Shown: one piece after another, positions 1 through 12,566 of the stretch
Numbering within the stretch: position 1 is the stretch's first letter
How the letters are laid out: every line of letters starts with the position of its first letter
Source: Cenococcum geophilum 1.58
Taxonomy: Eukaryota; Ascomycota; Dothideomycetes; Gloniales; Gloniaceae
Direction of reading: 5' to 3'
Assembly (NCBI GenBank): GCA_001692895.1
Contig: KV748183.1
Coordinates: forward strand, 2,666,001-2,730,000
DNA: 64,000 nt
Notes under the pieces: generated by a model
The model's database searches: none
What the model was told of the DNA's origin: nothing
Seen by the model: only the letters and a program-made list of their open reading frames with translations
Position numbers and translations under genes: made by a program

Positions 1-99
1 CCCGTAACGCCTAATCTTATACCTGTCTCCCGCGCGTACCGTATAGGGCCGCCGCCTCGCTTCCGCCCCCCTAGGCTGACTGAGCCGTGCTAGCCCAGT

Positions 100-3000
100 C
101 ATAGCACTAGAGAACTAGATACGCCCTAACCTAGACGATATTAAATGCACTTGTACCGTTAACTTTACCTAGTTCTGTAAACAAAAAGGCGTAAAGGTAA
201 TAAGGATCTATATGGCGGAGCTAGTAGAACTAGTTAAATAAGAAGAATACTGATAGCTGCTTAAGGAGCTGCCTATAGGCTTAATAGAAGTACTGGACCT
301 GTTAGAAAGGTTTTTCCGCCGGCTGGTGGAAGGCGACTATACGATGGAGGAAGCCCGTAAAGCGCTACCCCTTTATTTTTATAACTTCCTTAAGATAAAC
401 CTAAAAACTAAGTCTGAGTCCCTACGCCGGAAAGTAGTTAATACTAATGTTGAAAAATTCCTAAAAGGCAAACTAGGATTAACCTGCAAAAACATTTTAT
501 AACGCCTGCTAAAGGAGTTTCGTGAATATATTAAACACTTCCTCCCTAAGAATATAGATAAGCTGCCCCCTTACCGACCATGGGACTATAAGATTGAGAT
601 TATACCCGGAAAGCAGGCCCCGTATTATAAGAACAGACTACTCTTACCCGCTAAACTTAGTTGCGTAAAGAAGTGGATTAACGAGATGCTAGATAAGGGT
701 TTTATCCGCGAATTGACCTTACTAGCCGCCGTACCACTCCTCCTTACCGCGAAACCTGGCGGTGGTATATGAATCTGCTATGACTACTAAGGCCTAAATA
801 TAGTTACTATTAAGAATCGGTACCTATTGCCGCTAATCCGTGAGATACTTAATGTACTCTATGGTGCCAAATACTTTACTAAGCTTAACGTAATTGCTGT
901 GTTTAACCGGATCCGGATTACGGAGGGCTATAAGTGGCTTACAGCATTTATTACCCGGTTTGGGCTCTATAAAATGTTAGTTATACCATTTGGTCTCTAT
1001 AACGCACCCGCCATATTCTAAAACTATATTAACTATATTTTATATAACGCCCTTAACAACTACTGCACTACGTATCTTAATAATGTCCTTATTTTCTTAA
1101 AAACACGCGCTAAGCACACGAAATATGTAAACGAAATTATCTAGAAACTTGGTAATGCTAGACTCTAGATTAATATTAATAAGTCTAAGTTTTATGCTAC
1201 TAAAACAAAATACCTTGGCTTAATTATCTCCACTAACGGCATAACTATGGACCCTAAGAAGGTGCAGGCCTTATAGGAATGGAAGAACCCGACGTTAGTT
1301 AAAGAACTATAGCAATTTCTTAGCTTCGCGAACTTTTACCGACGATTTATCTAAGGCTATTTTAAGGTAGTTAAACCTATAACTAGGCTACTAAAGAAGA
1401 GCACTAGCTGGCTATGGGGCCTTAATTAAGCACAAGCATTCCAGACCCTAAAAATAGCGTTCACTACAGCGCCGGTCCTAGCGTATTACGACTATATAAA
1501 GAAGACTGTGGTAAAGACAGATGCCTTAAACTGGGCTTTAGGTGGAGTGCTCTACTAAGCTAATAAAAGTAATAAGCTTAAGCTAGTTATATTCTTCTCT
1601 GCTAAGCACCTAGCCCCTAAATATAACTACAAAATATATAATAAGGAGCTCCTAGCAATTGTTAAGGCGCTAGAAGAATAGCGCCCCAAACTATAAGGAA
1701 CTAAGCAGCTGTTTAAAATTATTACGGACTATAAAAACCTCCAGACCTTTATAACAACGAAATAACTAAACCAGCGCTAAGTCCGCTAGGCTAAGTTCCT
1801 TTCCTAATTTAATTTTATTATTACCTATAGGCCTGGTACCAAAGCCACAATCCTAGACGCTCTTAGCTACCTCCTAGGCGTAGCACCTGCTAATACTAGT
1901 GACGAACGTCTATGACACTAAGACCGCGTTGTCTTACTAACGAAGAAAGTCGACCCTGCTATCCTAGAAGAGCTACTGAGCGAATCCCAAGACTAGAGCA
2001 TTAAAGATTTTATTGTAGTAATGGACCCAGAACCTAAGAAAAAACCCCTTAAAGAGCTTATTAAGAATGCCTATAAGGAGAATAAACTTGCTAGGGATAT
2101 ATTAGCTGCGCTACGCGAATAGGAAGGCCGTAAAGCACGCCGTTGGCCTAAGCAGATTAGGAAGTTACTCCGCTATAACAAATCCAAATATTCGATTATC
2201 GACGGCCTAATCTACTATAGGAATCGAGTATTTGTCCCTAATTTACCTAAACTTTGACTAGAAGTTATACACCGCACGTATAGTTTAGGCCCTGCGGGCC
2301 ACCTAGGCCGCGTTAAGACACTAGACCTCCTTAATCAAACCTATTAGTGGCCAGGTATTTTATAGTTTATAGCTACCTTTATAAAAGACTGCGCTCTCTA
2401 CTTCCGTATAAAGACCCTACACTTAGCACCGCCCGGTTTCCTAAAACTACTAGAACTACTAGTCCGCCTATAGACTAATATCTCTATTAACCACGTCGTT
2501 AACCTACCTAAATGCCTTCGTAATGGCAAAACATATAGATATATCTTTGTTGTTATTAACCGCCTAATAAAGATAAAACACTTTATTCCTATTACTAACC
2601 TAGACACTAAGGAGCTCGTTAAAGCATTTATTTATACTGTCTATAAGTTACATGGCGCTTTAAATACTATTATTTCTGATAGAGGTTCTTTATTCGTTTT
2701 TGACTTCTAGCGTCGCCTAAATTAATGCCTAAAAGTAACCCTAAGCCCCAGTTCCGTATAACACCCTAAAATAGATGGCCAAACTGAGATTATTAATACA
2801 GCAATGAATAAGTACCTACGCGCCTTTGTGAGCTTTACCCAAGACAACTAGGTAAATTGGCTCCCCCTTGCTAAGTTTGCCATAAATAACTAGGTTAACA
2901 AGACCACTAAAATCTTACCGTTCTTTGCCAATTATAGCTACAACTTATATCTGGGCGTTAAACCAGCGGGCCCCTAGCTATTAGCCCTGCCTATATATAT

Positions 3001-3590
3001 AAAGAAGGAGTACCTATAAGCTAACACTATTGCGAACCACTTTAAGCGTATCCTAACTTAGCTTAAGGCCCTAGCTTGCATCTCCTAGCAACGCTATAAA
3101 GATAACGCTAATACAAAACGGGATAAAGGTATAATATTTAAAAAGGATAATATGGTTATAGTTAGCCTTGAAAACATAAAGACTAACCGGCCTAAGAGAA
3201 AGTGGGACGACAACTGGGATGGACTTTGGCCCGTCTTAGCTACCTATAGAGGATTAATTGTGGTGGACCTCCTAGACTATATCCATGTTAATAAGTCTTT
3301 CTATACTTTAAAAGTCTAACTCTAGTTCCCCAAAGAGATCCCTAGCCAAGCACGCATTAATAAAGAAGAACGTTGTAATATTATAGGTAGGATAGCCAAA
3401 AGGGATAATAACGGTAATATTACAGATAAGTGGGAATTTAAGAAGATTCTTAATATACATGATGAATAAATAGACGAGCATGGCTTAATATATTGTATCA
3501 AGTGGAAGTATTACAGTAAGAAAATCTAGGAACCTGAAAAATCCCTAAAAGGGTGCGAGCGCGCACTACTAAAGTTCTATAAGTAACACC
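100..3590 (+). pseudogene. RIP-degraded gypsy pol polyprotein (RT, RNase H, integrase, chromodomain)
   Basis: The plus frame containing the 827-1021 open segment can be followed from about 100 to about 3590 without a frameshift. A pre-RT linker ends near 590 (LPPYRPWDYKIEI). The RT core lies at 600-1260, with KLNVIAVFNRIRI at about 880 and a degraded active site YLNNVLIF at about 1070 where the family has YxDD. RNase H follows at 1480-1750 and integrase at 2150-3000, with a zinc-binding region near 2290 (GHLGRVKTL) and a core GLN-type motif IDGQTEIINT near 2775. A chromodomain-like end lies at 3431-3550 (KWEFKKILN, IKWKYYSKK). Asp-to-Asn changes and TAG/TAA codons are as RIP predicts. The gene cannot encode active enzyme. 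Confidence 0.9.
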
Positions 3591-3950
3591 CTAAGAAGCC
3601 AGGACCCCTAAACTAGGCATAAGATAAGGGAGAGTTATTACGCCGAGGTCAATTATATAATGGTTAAGATATTATAGAACTTTAACCGCCAGTCAAAGTT
3701 GTCTAATTAGTTAGATTCTTACTAAAGGCGCAGCGCTAGACCAATTTAGATGGCGGCGTAGAATTCTGCCGACTCTATTCACTAAGCCGACCAATTAGGA
3801 TTTTCCATCCCCAGGATGGAAAATCGCCATTAGCCCGGTTAAGGGCGGTAAGCGGAACTAACATCTTCGCGATAAAAACGCGCATTACCCGTTTTTGGAG
3901 TTACTTATTCAGTTTAGAGTTATTTGTTTGGTTTGGGGACTAAACCTTTT

Positions 3951-3964
3951 AGGGAGGGGAGTAC
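3951..3964 (+). other. Polypurine tract of the gypsy element
   Basis: A purine-rich run (AGGGAGGGGAGTAC) directly abuts the start of the LTR. This is the expected position of the plus-strand priming site of an LTR retrotransposon. Confidence 0.75.
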
Positions 3965-4150
3965 TGTCACGGCACTGACTTATCGTATACTGTTCCATAC
4001 TGTCTCGTACTATTTCCTACCGTTAGCTGACCCACTACTAGCGCCTTGGCGGCTGGCCCTACTATTTGTATACGATACCCCTTTTCACCTTCTTCTCCTC
4101 TTTATACCACAACGTAGTTATTTAATCTACTTCATTGCAGCACTGTGACA
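3965..4150 (+). repeat. 3' LTR of gypsy element (186 bp)
   Basis: The LTR begins TGTCACGGCACTG and ends CACTGTGACA, giving a 6-bp terminal inverted repeat TGTCAC/GTGACA. Internal blocks (actagcgccttggcgg, ctatttgtatac) resemble those of the LTRs at 27446-27752 and 29592-29768, so these belong to one family. Confidence 0.8.
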
Positions 4151-5400
4151 CTGTCCGCCTTTTTGGGTGCACTATTAGGCTAACTTATGTTTTAAGTATA
4201 TATATACGGAGTGGACGCAATAATGGATTTAGTGTTTTTTAGTTATTAAGCCTCTATTATACCAACACCCTAGATTAACTAAATATACTATAGAACTAAA
4301 ATAAGGTTAGTAATATATATGTGGCTAGATAATTACGGAATACTAAGCTAATTACTAGAAAATGCTATTCCAAACGGTAATAAATAACTCCGCCGTAAAT
4401 GTTTTCTAGTAGTTGGATATAATGCGCCAGATAGTTATACACCTAGTATATAGTAATAAGAACCAAGAGTATATTGCTGAATGTGTAATATATAGGGAGT
4501 GCCTTATTATCAGACAAATAAAAGCTCTATTAGGGTATAGTTGTTTCTTAATTAAATTTTGCTTTTGTTTATGTGTTCAGTTTTCTAGTTCTCTTGGCAT
4601 TAGTGAGGCAACCAGCCCTAAATTTAAATCGCGTTATGTAAAGGTTAAGATTTTCTCCAAGTTAAAGATATAAGTTCTCTTGCCCTCAAAGTCTATAGAC
4701 ACTAAGAGGAGTGGTCGCTAGACCTATCCGATAAGAACTTTACCTACTTTGTCTTGCAGCTTCTATAAGATTAAGGTATTGTGGTCCTTAAAGGCGCAAC
4801 CAATACTATTCCAAAGTGGCCGCAAATTAACGACAATAAGGTCATGCCAGTTTTCTTTCCTTTAAGGAAAAAAAGCTCTGCTTACTAATACCTTTAAAGT
4901 TTATAAATACCCTTATTAGTTTTACTAGGGACGGTAGTTTCCGAGTCTTATATATTAAAGAACACGATTTCCCTTAATATGCCCCACTCTTAATTAGACG
5001 ATTACCGGATTAGAAGCAGCTAGCTAATAATAACAATATTATCGCTATCGGTTACTATTACCTTAGAGGAGACATTAATTAGAGATGGATTGTGTAGTAC
5101 GACCTAGCCCTTTAAAAGGAAGAGACTAATAGTATATCTATTATTAAAGCATGCGGAGGGGATATATAAGTAATTGCGCCCACTAATTAAGCTAGCTCTT
5201 ATTAAAATTAGTATTATTTAGAACGGGTAGCTAAGACAATTAAGTCTAACTCCTACTGTTAGAGAAGGGAAAGTAATAGTGGTTTATTATATGTGGAATG
5301 GAAATAAGCCTATTTAATAAGTAGTAAGACGTAACTTGTTTACGTTATTTAAGATATATTTTATCCAATCTCTTTACTAAAAGTCCTAAAGCTGTAACTA
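4151..5400. other. Decayed region, no gene recognised
   Basis: The sequence is TpA-rich with short broken frames. A plus frame at 4413-4673 (86 residues) has no recognisable motif and may be chance. From about 4740 a weak plus frame is visible, but it cannot be assigned to a family. Confidence 0.4.
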
Positions 5401-5449
5401 TTAACCCTAGCCCGCTCTAAATATAAGATTATTAAAGGGAACGTTAGCG

Positions 5450-7240
5450 GCGCAAGGTTCTATCCTAAATTCAAAAATCCCCTTACTATAACTCCCCGGT
5501 TTACCTGCCGGAAACTCTATATATGGAGCTATATATCCGAAATCCCCTTTAGCACCATTTCCACTAAACCTAACTATAGCGGCACTTAGTAACCCTAACC
5601 TAAAGTCCCTTTTAGCTTTAGGTTTAACAGAAAAATTGGTCTATAGATCTATGGTAAATCCAAAACCCTCTTTAGCAGCGCATGGTGCTATAGAGAACTT
5701 AAACACCCTCCTACCCCCTTATGCTTTAGGTTTAATCGTACGTAGCGCAGTACTTAGTGCTATAGTGAATTTAAAGTCTCCTCCCGTAAAAGACGTTGGG
5801 ATAGGCATCTAAGTGCTGTCTTCGGCTTTTAAAGTCAAGGGGCCTATTTTAGCGCTTGGAATAGATTCTCCTTAGCCACCGCTATTAAAGCTAGGTTTTA
5901 GCGAGTCTATATAAGGCGTGTAAACGGTAGAGTCTTCCGTTTATTTTATTTAATTGCTAGCCTCCGCTAATTGTAAGTCTATATCTTATAAGCATTTCTA
6001 AAATAATATAATCTTGCGACGTACTCTTTTTAATATACGTTATAAATGGTGTAAATATTTAAGTCCGCGATAAAGCTTCTATACTATAAGCTTTCCGCTT
6101 ATATTAAAGAAGACTAGCGGAAGAGTTAAATTGGTGGCTGTACGGTAGGTACGTATTCTAGTCGAGATAACGCTTTAGAATCTTATGCCTGAACCCCTCT
6201 ATAGTTTTAATATACTTATAATACAAATCTAGACGCTAGTAAATTCTATTGCAATCTTTAATAGAACAATCCTACCCTCCTTTTGACTTTAAGGGTTGAA
6301 AATGTCTAGCTCCTATATGATGCTTAAGGGCGAGAATGCAACCAGTGACGGCCTCGGTAAAGGCGGCTTCGTCTACTTATATTATAGGCGATAGCCTAAA
6401 TATCTCCTCTAAAATACTAACTTACGTAGCGAGATCTTTATATAATATAAATAAACGGTATTGTGGGTTGGCATCTTTTCTCTTTAATGGATATTGACGT
6501 TTAGCATATTGGGGGTGAGGTAGAGGTGTTTTGACGGATGCATTTATTATATATATTAGTTTCTTTGTAAATGTTAGTATATATACCGTCTATAGCGTAT
6601 AAAGAGCTACTTACTATTATCTCTATTTAAAAGCTATTGGATATATTTAATAGGCGGGTGGTTAGTAGAACGTTATGAGTGTATATGCCGAGGTTTATCT
6701 AGCCTACGTTTGAGGTCTTACCGTCTAGGGGCTGAGGCTTGGTGCGTTAAGTTATGGGCGGAATTTAGCAGCGCTGACTGCCTAATTCTGGCCATGACTA
6801 AGCCTTAAGCCGGATATATATAATGACTAGACTTATTGCTAGGTTTGGAACATATTAAATACTTTATTAGAGATAGTTTGGTTTCTCTACCCTAAATGCT
6901 TATTTATAATATATTTACGAAGAAGAGAGTTTATATACGCCCTTTGCTAGCAATACGCAGCCCCCTTTACGTTTATTAAATTATTTCCTCCTTTGCCTTC
7001 TTATGTATATTTAAGTAAGCCTCTTAGTTTAATGTGTCTTTATAGTTGTCTAGAAGAAATTCTTATATAAGCTTCTTAGGCCTCTATATAGAGACCGGTA
7101 AAGGCGTACTATAGTTTTTATTAAGCCTATATTTACTATAATAGAAAATTAGTTATGTATTAATGGCTTAGGTGTTTGCTCTTATATTACGACAATGTTT
7201 GCCGGATATCTTTTCTACGTCTTCTGGTATTTCGTGCACT
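5450..7240 (-). pseudogene. Unidentified degraded gene, minus strand
   Basis: I do not recognise this gene. On the minus strand the segment at about 6280-6430 reads coherently (VDEAAFTEAVTGCILALKHH, then IGARHFQPLKSKGRVGLF) and is preceded by DLATxVSILEEIFRLSPII. Further upstream (about 6900-7240) a second coherent stretch reads PEDVEKISGKH, RPKKLIxEFLLDNYKDTLN and KKAKEEII, with stops only where Gln or Trp is plausible. The reading is helical and charged. The frame relation between the parts was not resolved, and they may be two genes. Confidence 0.35.
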
Positions 7241-9950
7241 AAGCTCTTATAGTGTAGCGGAGATAAGTACACTTATAGTAAACCTGTGTATAATTATATA
7301 TTGCTAGTAGTAAATAGAAGGGAATGGATATTAAAGGATATTAAATAACAGCAATTAAATTGAGCTTTTATTCTTAAATAAAAAGGATCACTGATTAAAG
7401 AGTATATATCGCTTTAAGTATTAGAAAAGCAGGGTGCCTAAGATCCCCGTTGCCACTAAAGAGTGTTAGGAATTAATAAAGTATTTATATAGGAGCTCGT
7501 ATTACGCAATACTGTATAGGGCCCTCCGGACTAAATAAGTAATAAGTATATTCCCTCCACCATCTCGAGCTACCGGGATTTATTACTAATACTGTTAAAT
7601 CTAGTACGCATGTTATAATTGGATTAGATCTTAATATAGGGCTCCTTATACTAGTGCTTACGGTATAGAGCGTCTATAATTTAATAGTCCTAGTGCGAAA
7701 GTGTTTATAATTTGGTGGTTATAATGTGAAGGCGTTTATAATTTGGTGGTTGCGGTGCAAAGGCGTTTAGAATTTAGTAGGCACTGTAAGCCACTAAACT
7801 ATTTGGGGTTCCGCTATAATTTAGACGAGAGCTGATTAAGAAGCTAATACTACTTTCTTTCCTCTTAATGTTATCCCGGACATAATCTAAGCTAAATCGC
7901 GGGAGATCCTTAAGGTTAGATAACCTAAGCCTCATTCTGCGACTCCCTATATTCTGCAAGCCTTGGATATAATCGTTTAATAGGCTTAGTAGGAGCTAAT
8001 TGGATTTATCCCTAAAGCTTATTACCTATTTAAGAAGATAAGCCGTCTTTAAGAGTATGTATACTTTAAATAATAGTAATAAGCATGGTATGTATTCCCT
8101 ATAAGTATTATAGGTAATTAATATACCCCTTTTTCCTCGCTTGCTCCTTTTACCTGCGTAACGTTTCCTGGATATAGGACTCTCTAAAACTTCTAAAGGT
8201 TTAGTTTAGCAGTCCGCTCCCTAATAGTCTATCTTTTTAACTTTTTATATTCTACTCTTCCACTATCTAGAACGCGAAATAGTAGGACGCCTTACGCTTT
8301 AAATAGAGAGAGCTAGGGTTTTACATTAGGAATGCTTATATTATTATATTAATTATTAATACGTTAGATCATTCTATATATAATATTAGTGTTAGCGCCA
8401 CGTCGATACGTAGAAACTTTATATCCCGCCTCCTCTTAATAGTCTACATCTTTAATTCTATATATTTCTGTATTTTAAACTTCTTCGATATTATATATAA
8501 ACTTAGCCGTTTACTTTTAACTACTAACTACCGCGATAGAATGGAAATAGGTAAGTAAAAGGGTACTCTACCCTATAGTTACTAGAGTTAACAGTTTACC
8601 TATAAAGGGGCAGCTACCAATTCAGAAAATTCACGCGTGTAACTATGGTAATTGTATAAAAAGTTACTCTTAAGTAGAGCACTTAAAGCGACACCAAAAA
8701 TCCTGTAGGTCTTTACTCTATTTAACCGTAGCGTATATTCCTAACTCTTATAAACGCTAAAGAGCCGACTTACTATTGCGATAAATACCCTAGAACTTTC
8801 TTTTAATATAACCTCTTTAAGAGATATGAGGAGCGTTATAGGGTAAGGGCTATTACTAGCTATAGTTAAGACTTGCAAATCTAAGTACTAAGCTTAAAGT
8901 GGAGAATGAGACCGCCACTAAGTAAAAATCCGTACCTTTGATGCTCCTTTAAGAAACTTAGGTGTAATGGCAATAGTGATAAACCTTGCCTAAGATACTT
9001 ACTAGTGGGTTTATAATGTATTTATAAGCGGGGGCGTAACTAAGCGAATCTCCTAGAAGTATTAAAGGAGACTAGAAAACTGGTAGAAGAGATAAATAAG
9101 AGAATAACGGGAAATAAAGAGGATAAATTAATGCTAGGAGTGCGGTTCCACTCCCCGTCCTTAAATTTACCCACTATCCTATCTTCCTTAAACTCTTCGG
9201 CGGTTTTACCTAAATAACTGTATTACCTAGAACCAAATTTTCTCTTTAAAAGCATCTCTTAGTGCTAGATTTGCTTATATCTAGAGTTCTCTAAAAGGAC
9301 TAAAATATCGCCGTATAGGTGCGGCCACGTAAGGGATGAGCACTATAGCAATACGGAGCATAGTTAGGCTCCTTTAGGTTTTATGCCTTTACTGCAGATA
9401 TATAACGATACTACGTTATATACCTCTTCTATTACTTCTTAGTATTGTTCTTTAGTGCCCTTAGCTAATTTTAGTATATATAAGCCCTCTATAATATACG
9501 TAAAATATTAAATAAATATCTAACGTACTAGGAGAGTTCCCTCTACTAATAATAGAGGAGGGTAAATTATTTCCTAAAAGATATTTTGTCTAAATAAGTT
9601 CGAATGGGAATATATGGACGCAGTTACGTAAGCTAAGCGAGCTTAGGAAACCCCTTAAATTCTACCTCTTTATATATAATTAGAAGAACAAGTCACCACT
9701 ATCTAAAAAAGTATACAATACTATACGTATTTCGTGCCCCTGGATATAACTTAATTATATTATTAAATTAATATAAATACATTTTATCAATGCTAATAAT
9801 AGTGAAGTTATATAATTCTAAGGTATCTTAAATATGCTAAAGTATTATATAATTACTCTTTGTACTAAATCCTATTAATTTAGGAAATATATTATATTTT
9901 TGCCTTACTGCTATATCTTATATACTTCTTTAGGTCTAAGTATCTCTAAA
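7241..9950. other. Heavily decayed region, no family recognised
   Basis: A minus-strand segment at 7774-7959 (61 codons, basic, RRMRLRLSNLKDLPRF) and a minus frame around 9150-9500 (GLYILKLAKGT, then VVSLYICSKGIKPKGA) look partly coding but match nothing I know. From 9700 to 9950 the sequence is AT-rich without coding signal. Confidence 0.3.
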
Positions 9951-10300
9951 ATACTACAAGGTGGAGACTCCATAAGGTGGAGTTGTCGCTCTAAACTTAT
10001 CTTATAAATTAGACCCCCGGGAAGAAATTGCGCTATAGCGTGGCGATAAGGGCTAGCGCTACGCTTATAGAGTTTTGTGAACTCCTAAGCACACGTATAT
10101 AGCACCCAGGCGCGTCTAGTAGTTAGCGTGTTTTATTAACTTTCCCTTAAATAGTAAAAATACTAAAACTTCCCCTATAAAAAGGCCGTGCAAATATAGC
10201 TACGCTAACCACCAGAATTAAAGAGACGCTATATGCAGAATAGGCAGCTTTAAACTGTTTTTGTTAAATAGCTAATAATTAGTTGGCTTATAGTAAGGGG
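9951..10300. other. Intergenic, no gene seen
   Basis: No coding frame or repeat was recognised. The stretch forms the distal upstream region of the F-box-like pseudogene. Confidence 0.4.
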
Positions 10301-10304
10301 TTCC

Positions 10305-10434
10305 TTATATAATAGGGGTTTAAAAGGATCCCCCCGCTTTCTCTATCTACCCCTCTCTTGCTACGTCTTTCTCGCTCTCTCTATCTCTTATACACACTCT
10401 CTCCGTCTCTCTCGCTCTCTCCGCTACCTCTCTA
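10305..10434 (+). promoter_or_regulatory. TATA-like box and CT-rich leader of the F-box-like gene
   Basis: A TATATAATA stretch at about 10306-10314 is followed by about 100 bases of almost pure pyrimidine (ctctctcgctct repeats, 10330-10434). The pyrimidine tract ends about 38 bases before the ATG at 10472. CT-rich tracts just upstream of the transcription start are common in filamentous fungal promoters. This is inferred from position and composition. Confidence 0.5.
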
Positions 10435-10471
10435 AAGCCATTTAATCCTATTTAGTTTGGCGAGCCTACTT

Positions 10472-11866
10472 ATGTCAGCGCTATCGTTGTCTTCCCCACG
10501 CCTCCCTCTAGACTGTTTCCGTCTTTAGTCTTTATTCGTGCTAGTAGCTATAAGTAGTATATATAGAATTCTAGAAGAGCTCTTAGATCTTATATAGTTA
10601 TTTATTACTGCCGACTTCTACTTATAGGATATCTGTAGAACCTACAAAGTATTTAAGCGCGTCTCCCGTAAGACTTTTATGGATATCTTTATAGATACCT
10701 TTATGTATAAAGAAAGCCTGCCGATTGTTATAGACGAGCTAAACCTTAGATATGTAATGGAACTGTTAATAAGCGTGTATAGAACATCTATTATATTAAC
10801 TTACATCTTCTCCCGTAACTGGGCAACCGAAAAAGATCTAGAAAGTTAGGTCTACTAGGTCCCTAAAAATCTAGATTGTGTTAATTAAACTGTATTTCCT
10901 TAGATTATATTATTCTAGGAGAACTAGGCCAAAATCCGGGAAACTAATTTGGATGTGGAAATGCTGGCAACTATTATTAAAAACCTGGATTGCTAAGAAA
11001 TCACTATTAGGTTACCCAATTTCCGCGATGGTGATTGGCGAGATACCTACTCGCTGCGTAGATTTAATCGACTTTTATAGGAGAATGGCGCACTATTAGT
11101 TTACTATATAATAGCCAGGAATACCCTTAATTACGTTAACTAGATCTTTAGGAGGGTTCTTGTGGTAATATAAGCGGCGGAATGTGATATAGAGGTCGCA
11201 GGCGTTGCTATTTCCTTAATATATCCTCCGGAACGGAAAACTGAGGATTTTAAAGATAGGGTTTAAAAGTATATTGCTTTTTATAGGGCACTCTTAAAAG
11301 ATATAGAGGTTAGTTTTAAGGTCCAATTACGCCTAAAACCTATAATAGCGGGATTTACTAACCTAAAGTCATTGTATAGCAAATCCTAATCACATCTTTT
11401 AACGAAGCTTTTCCGGACGGTTAAATACCTTAAACTTAATACCCCTCTATGGTGTGCGCTATGAGATACTATTCTATTTAGAGAGTTTACGAACCTATAC
11501 CATTTATATTTGCAGTCCTTAGATCTTAGTAACAATCTAGCTAAGTTAGTTAAGTTTATTATATAACTGCTGAAACAAATGGAATTAATAGAATTGGCTA
11601 AACTACGTTCTAGCTTAAAAAATTATTAGATTTGCTTCTTAACTACCCTAGCTAATTATAATCTATCTTTCTAGTTATGCTTTTTTATATTAAGTTTCGA
11701 CGAGCTATATAGAAAGGGACTATAGTATCTTAATAAATATATAGGCGTATATCCACTAAAGCCGGAGAGAGTTAAGAAGGGTTTCTATTAGTTGCGAGAG
11801 TTGGTTATAAAGTTGCATATTTGGCAACTATTCTGAAGTTTAAGTAGCTGGGGGAAGCTGCACTAA
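10472..11866 (+). pseudogene. F-box-like protein with leucine-rich C-terminus (pseudogene)
   Basis: One frame runs from the ATG at 10472 to a stop at 11866 (464 codons) without any frameshift. It is interrupted only by TAG, TAA and TGA codons. Residues about 30-75 (LEELxxLIxLFITADFYLxD, then ICRTYKVFKRVSRKTF) have the shape of an F-box. The remainder is leucine-rich, with an LRR-like stretch near 11510 (LHYLYLQSLDLSNNL-type spacing). If it was real, it would have been a substrate adaptor of an SCF ubiquitin ligase. The F-box assignment rests on pattern, not on a profile search. Confidence 0.6.
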
Positions 11867-12560
11867 GGCTAATGTTCTAGCTGTAGCAGATAGTTAACTA
11901 GAGCTTTCTCTCTTTGTTAATACGGATGCTAAAGACAAACGATATATATATTGGAGAGATTTAGAAGTGCTATATAGCGCATCCAGAGTTAGCAGAGTGT
12001 TAACTACAGAATAAGATCCTTTAGATAGCTAGCCCTTTATCCCCAAAAATATTTAGTAATTTACTTCCCTAATCGGGTACAATAACCAGGCAGATAGAAC
12101 TATGGTAACTCCCCCTAATACTCCCGCTCCGGAACTGTCTATAGCGGCTTTATAAATAAAATATAGGAGCTACATTTAATAGGCAGAGTTTGAATTACTC
12201 TATTTATTAGTAGTTGTAGGGTCTTAGATATAAAAATAATATATACGCGCGTTGGAAGATTAAAGTATTTTTAGTTTCTATCCGGACCGTTAGCGAATTT
12301 ATTAAGAGGTAATTGGCTATAATATAAAGCTTATATCCCTATTTATCTAGTTAAATATACTAACCCCTATTGTTATAACCCCGACTTTATTCTTTAAAAG
12401 CAGCTAAATAAATCTTTAAATTATTATAGATTATAAGCACCTTATCGCCCTAAAAGGTTCTAGAGAACATCCGTTTACTTATAACATTAATTATAGCTAG
12501 GGAAGAAAGCGAAGAAGTAACCAATCTAGACGCGCTATATAAAAAAGTATAAAAGAGCGT
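11867..12560. other. Spacer, no gene assigned
   Basis: There is a short Pro-rich plus frame near 12110-12150 and otherwise scattered stops in all frames. No repeat termini were seen. Confidence 0.4.
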
Positions 12561-12566
12561 ATAGTT

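Larger units (their letters stand above)
1..4150 (+). mobile_element. Ty3/gypsy LTR retrotransposon, 5' end outside window
   Basis: The element contains a degenerate pol gene (reverse transcriptase, RNase H, integrase, chromodomain), a purine-rich tract and a 3' LTR, in the normal order for a chromovirus-type gypsy element. Gag, protease and the 5' LTR lie upstream of the window. No internal frameshift is visible. All damage is by stop codons and substitutions of RIP type. Related solo LTRs occur at 27.4, 29.6 and 32.0 kb. Confidence 0.9.

Noticed and set aside
2398-2607. Minus-strand frame of 69 codons
   Set aside because: It is a shadow of the gypsy integrase coding sequence.
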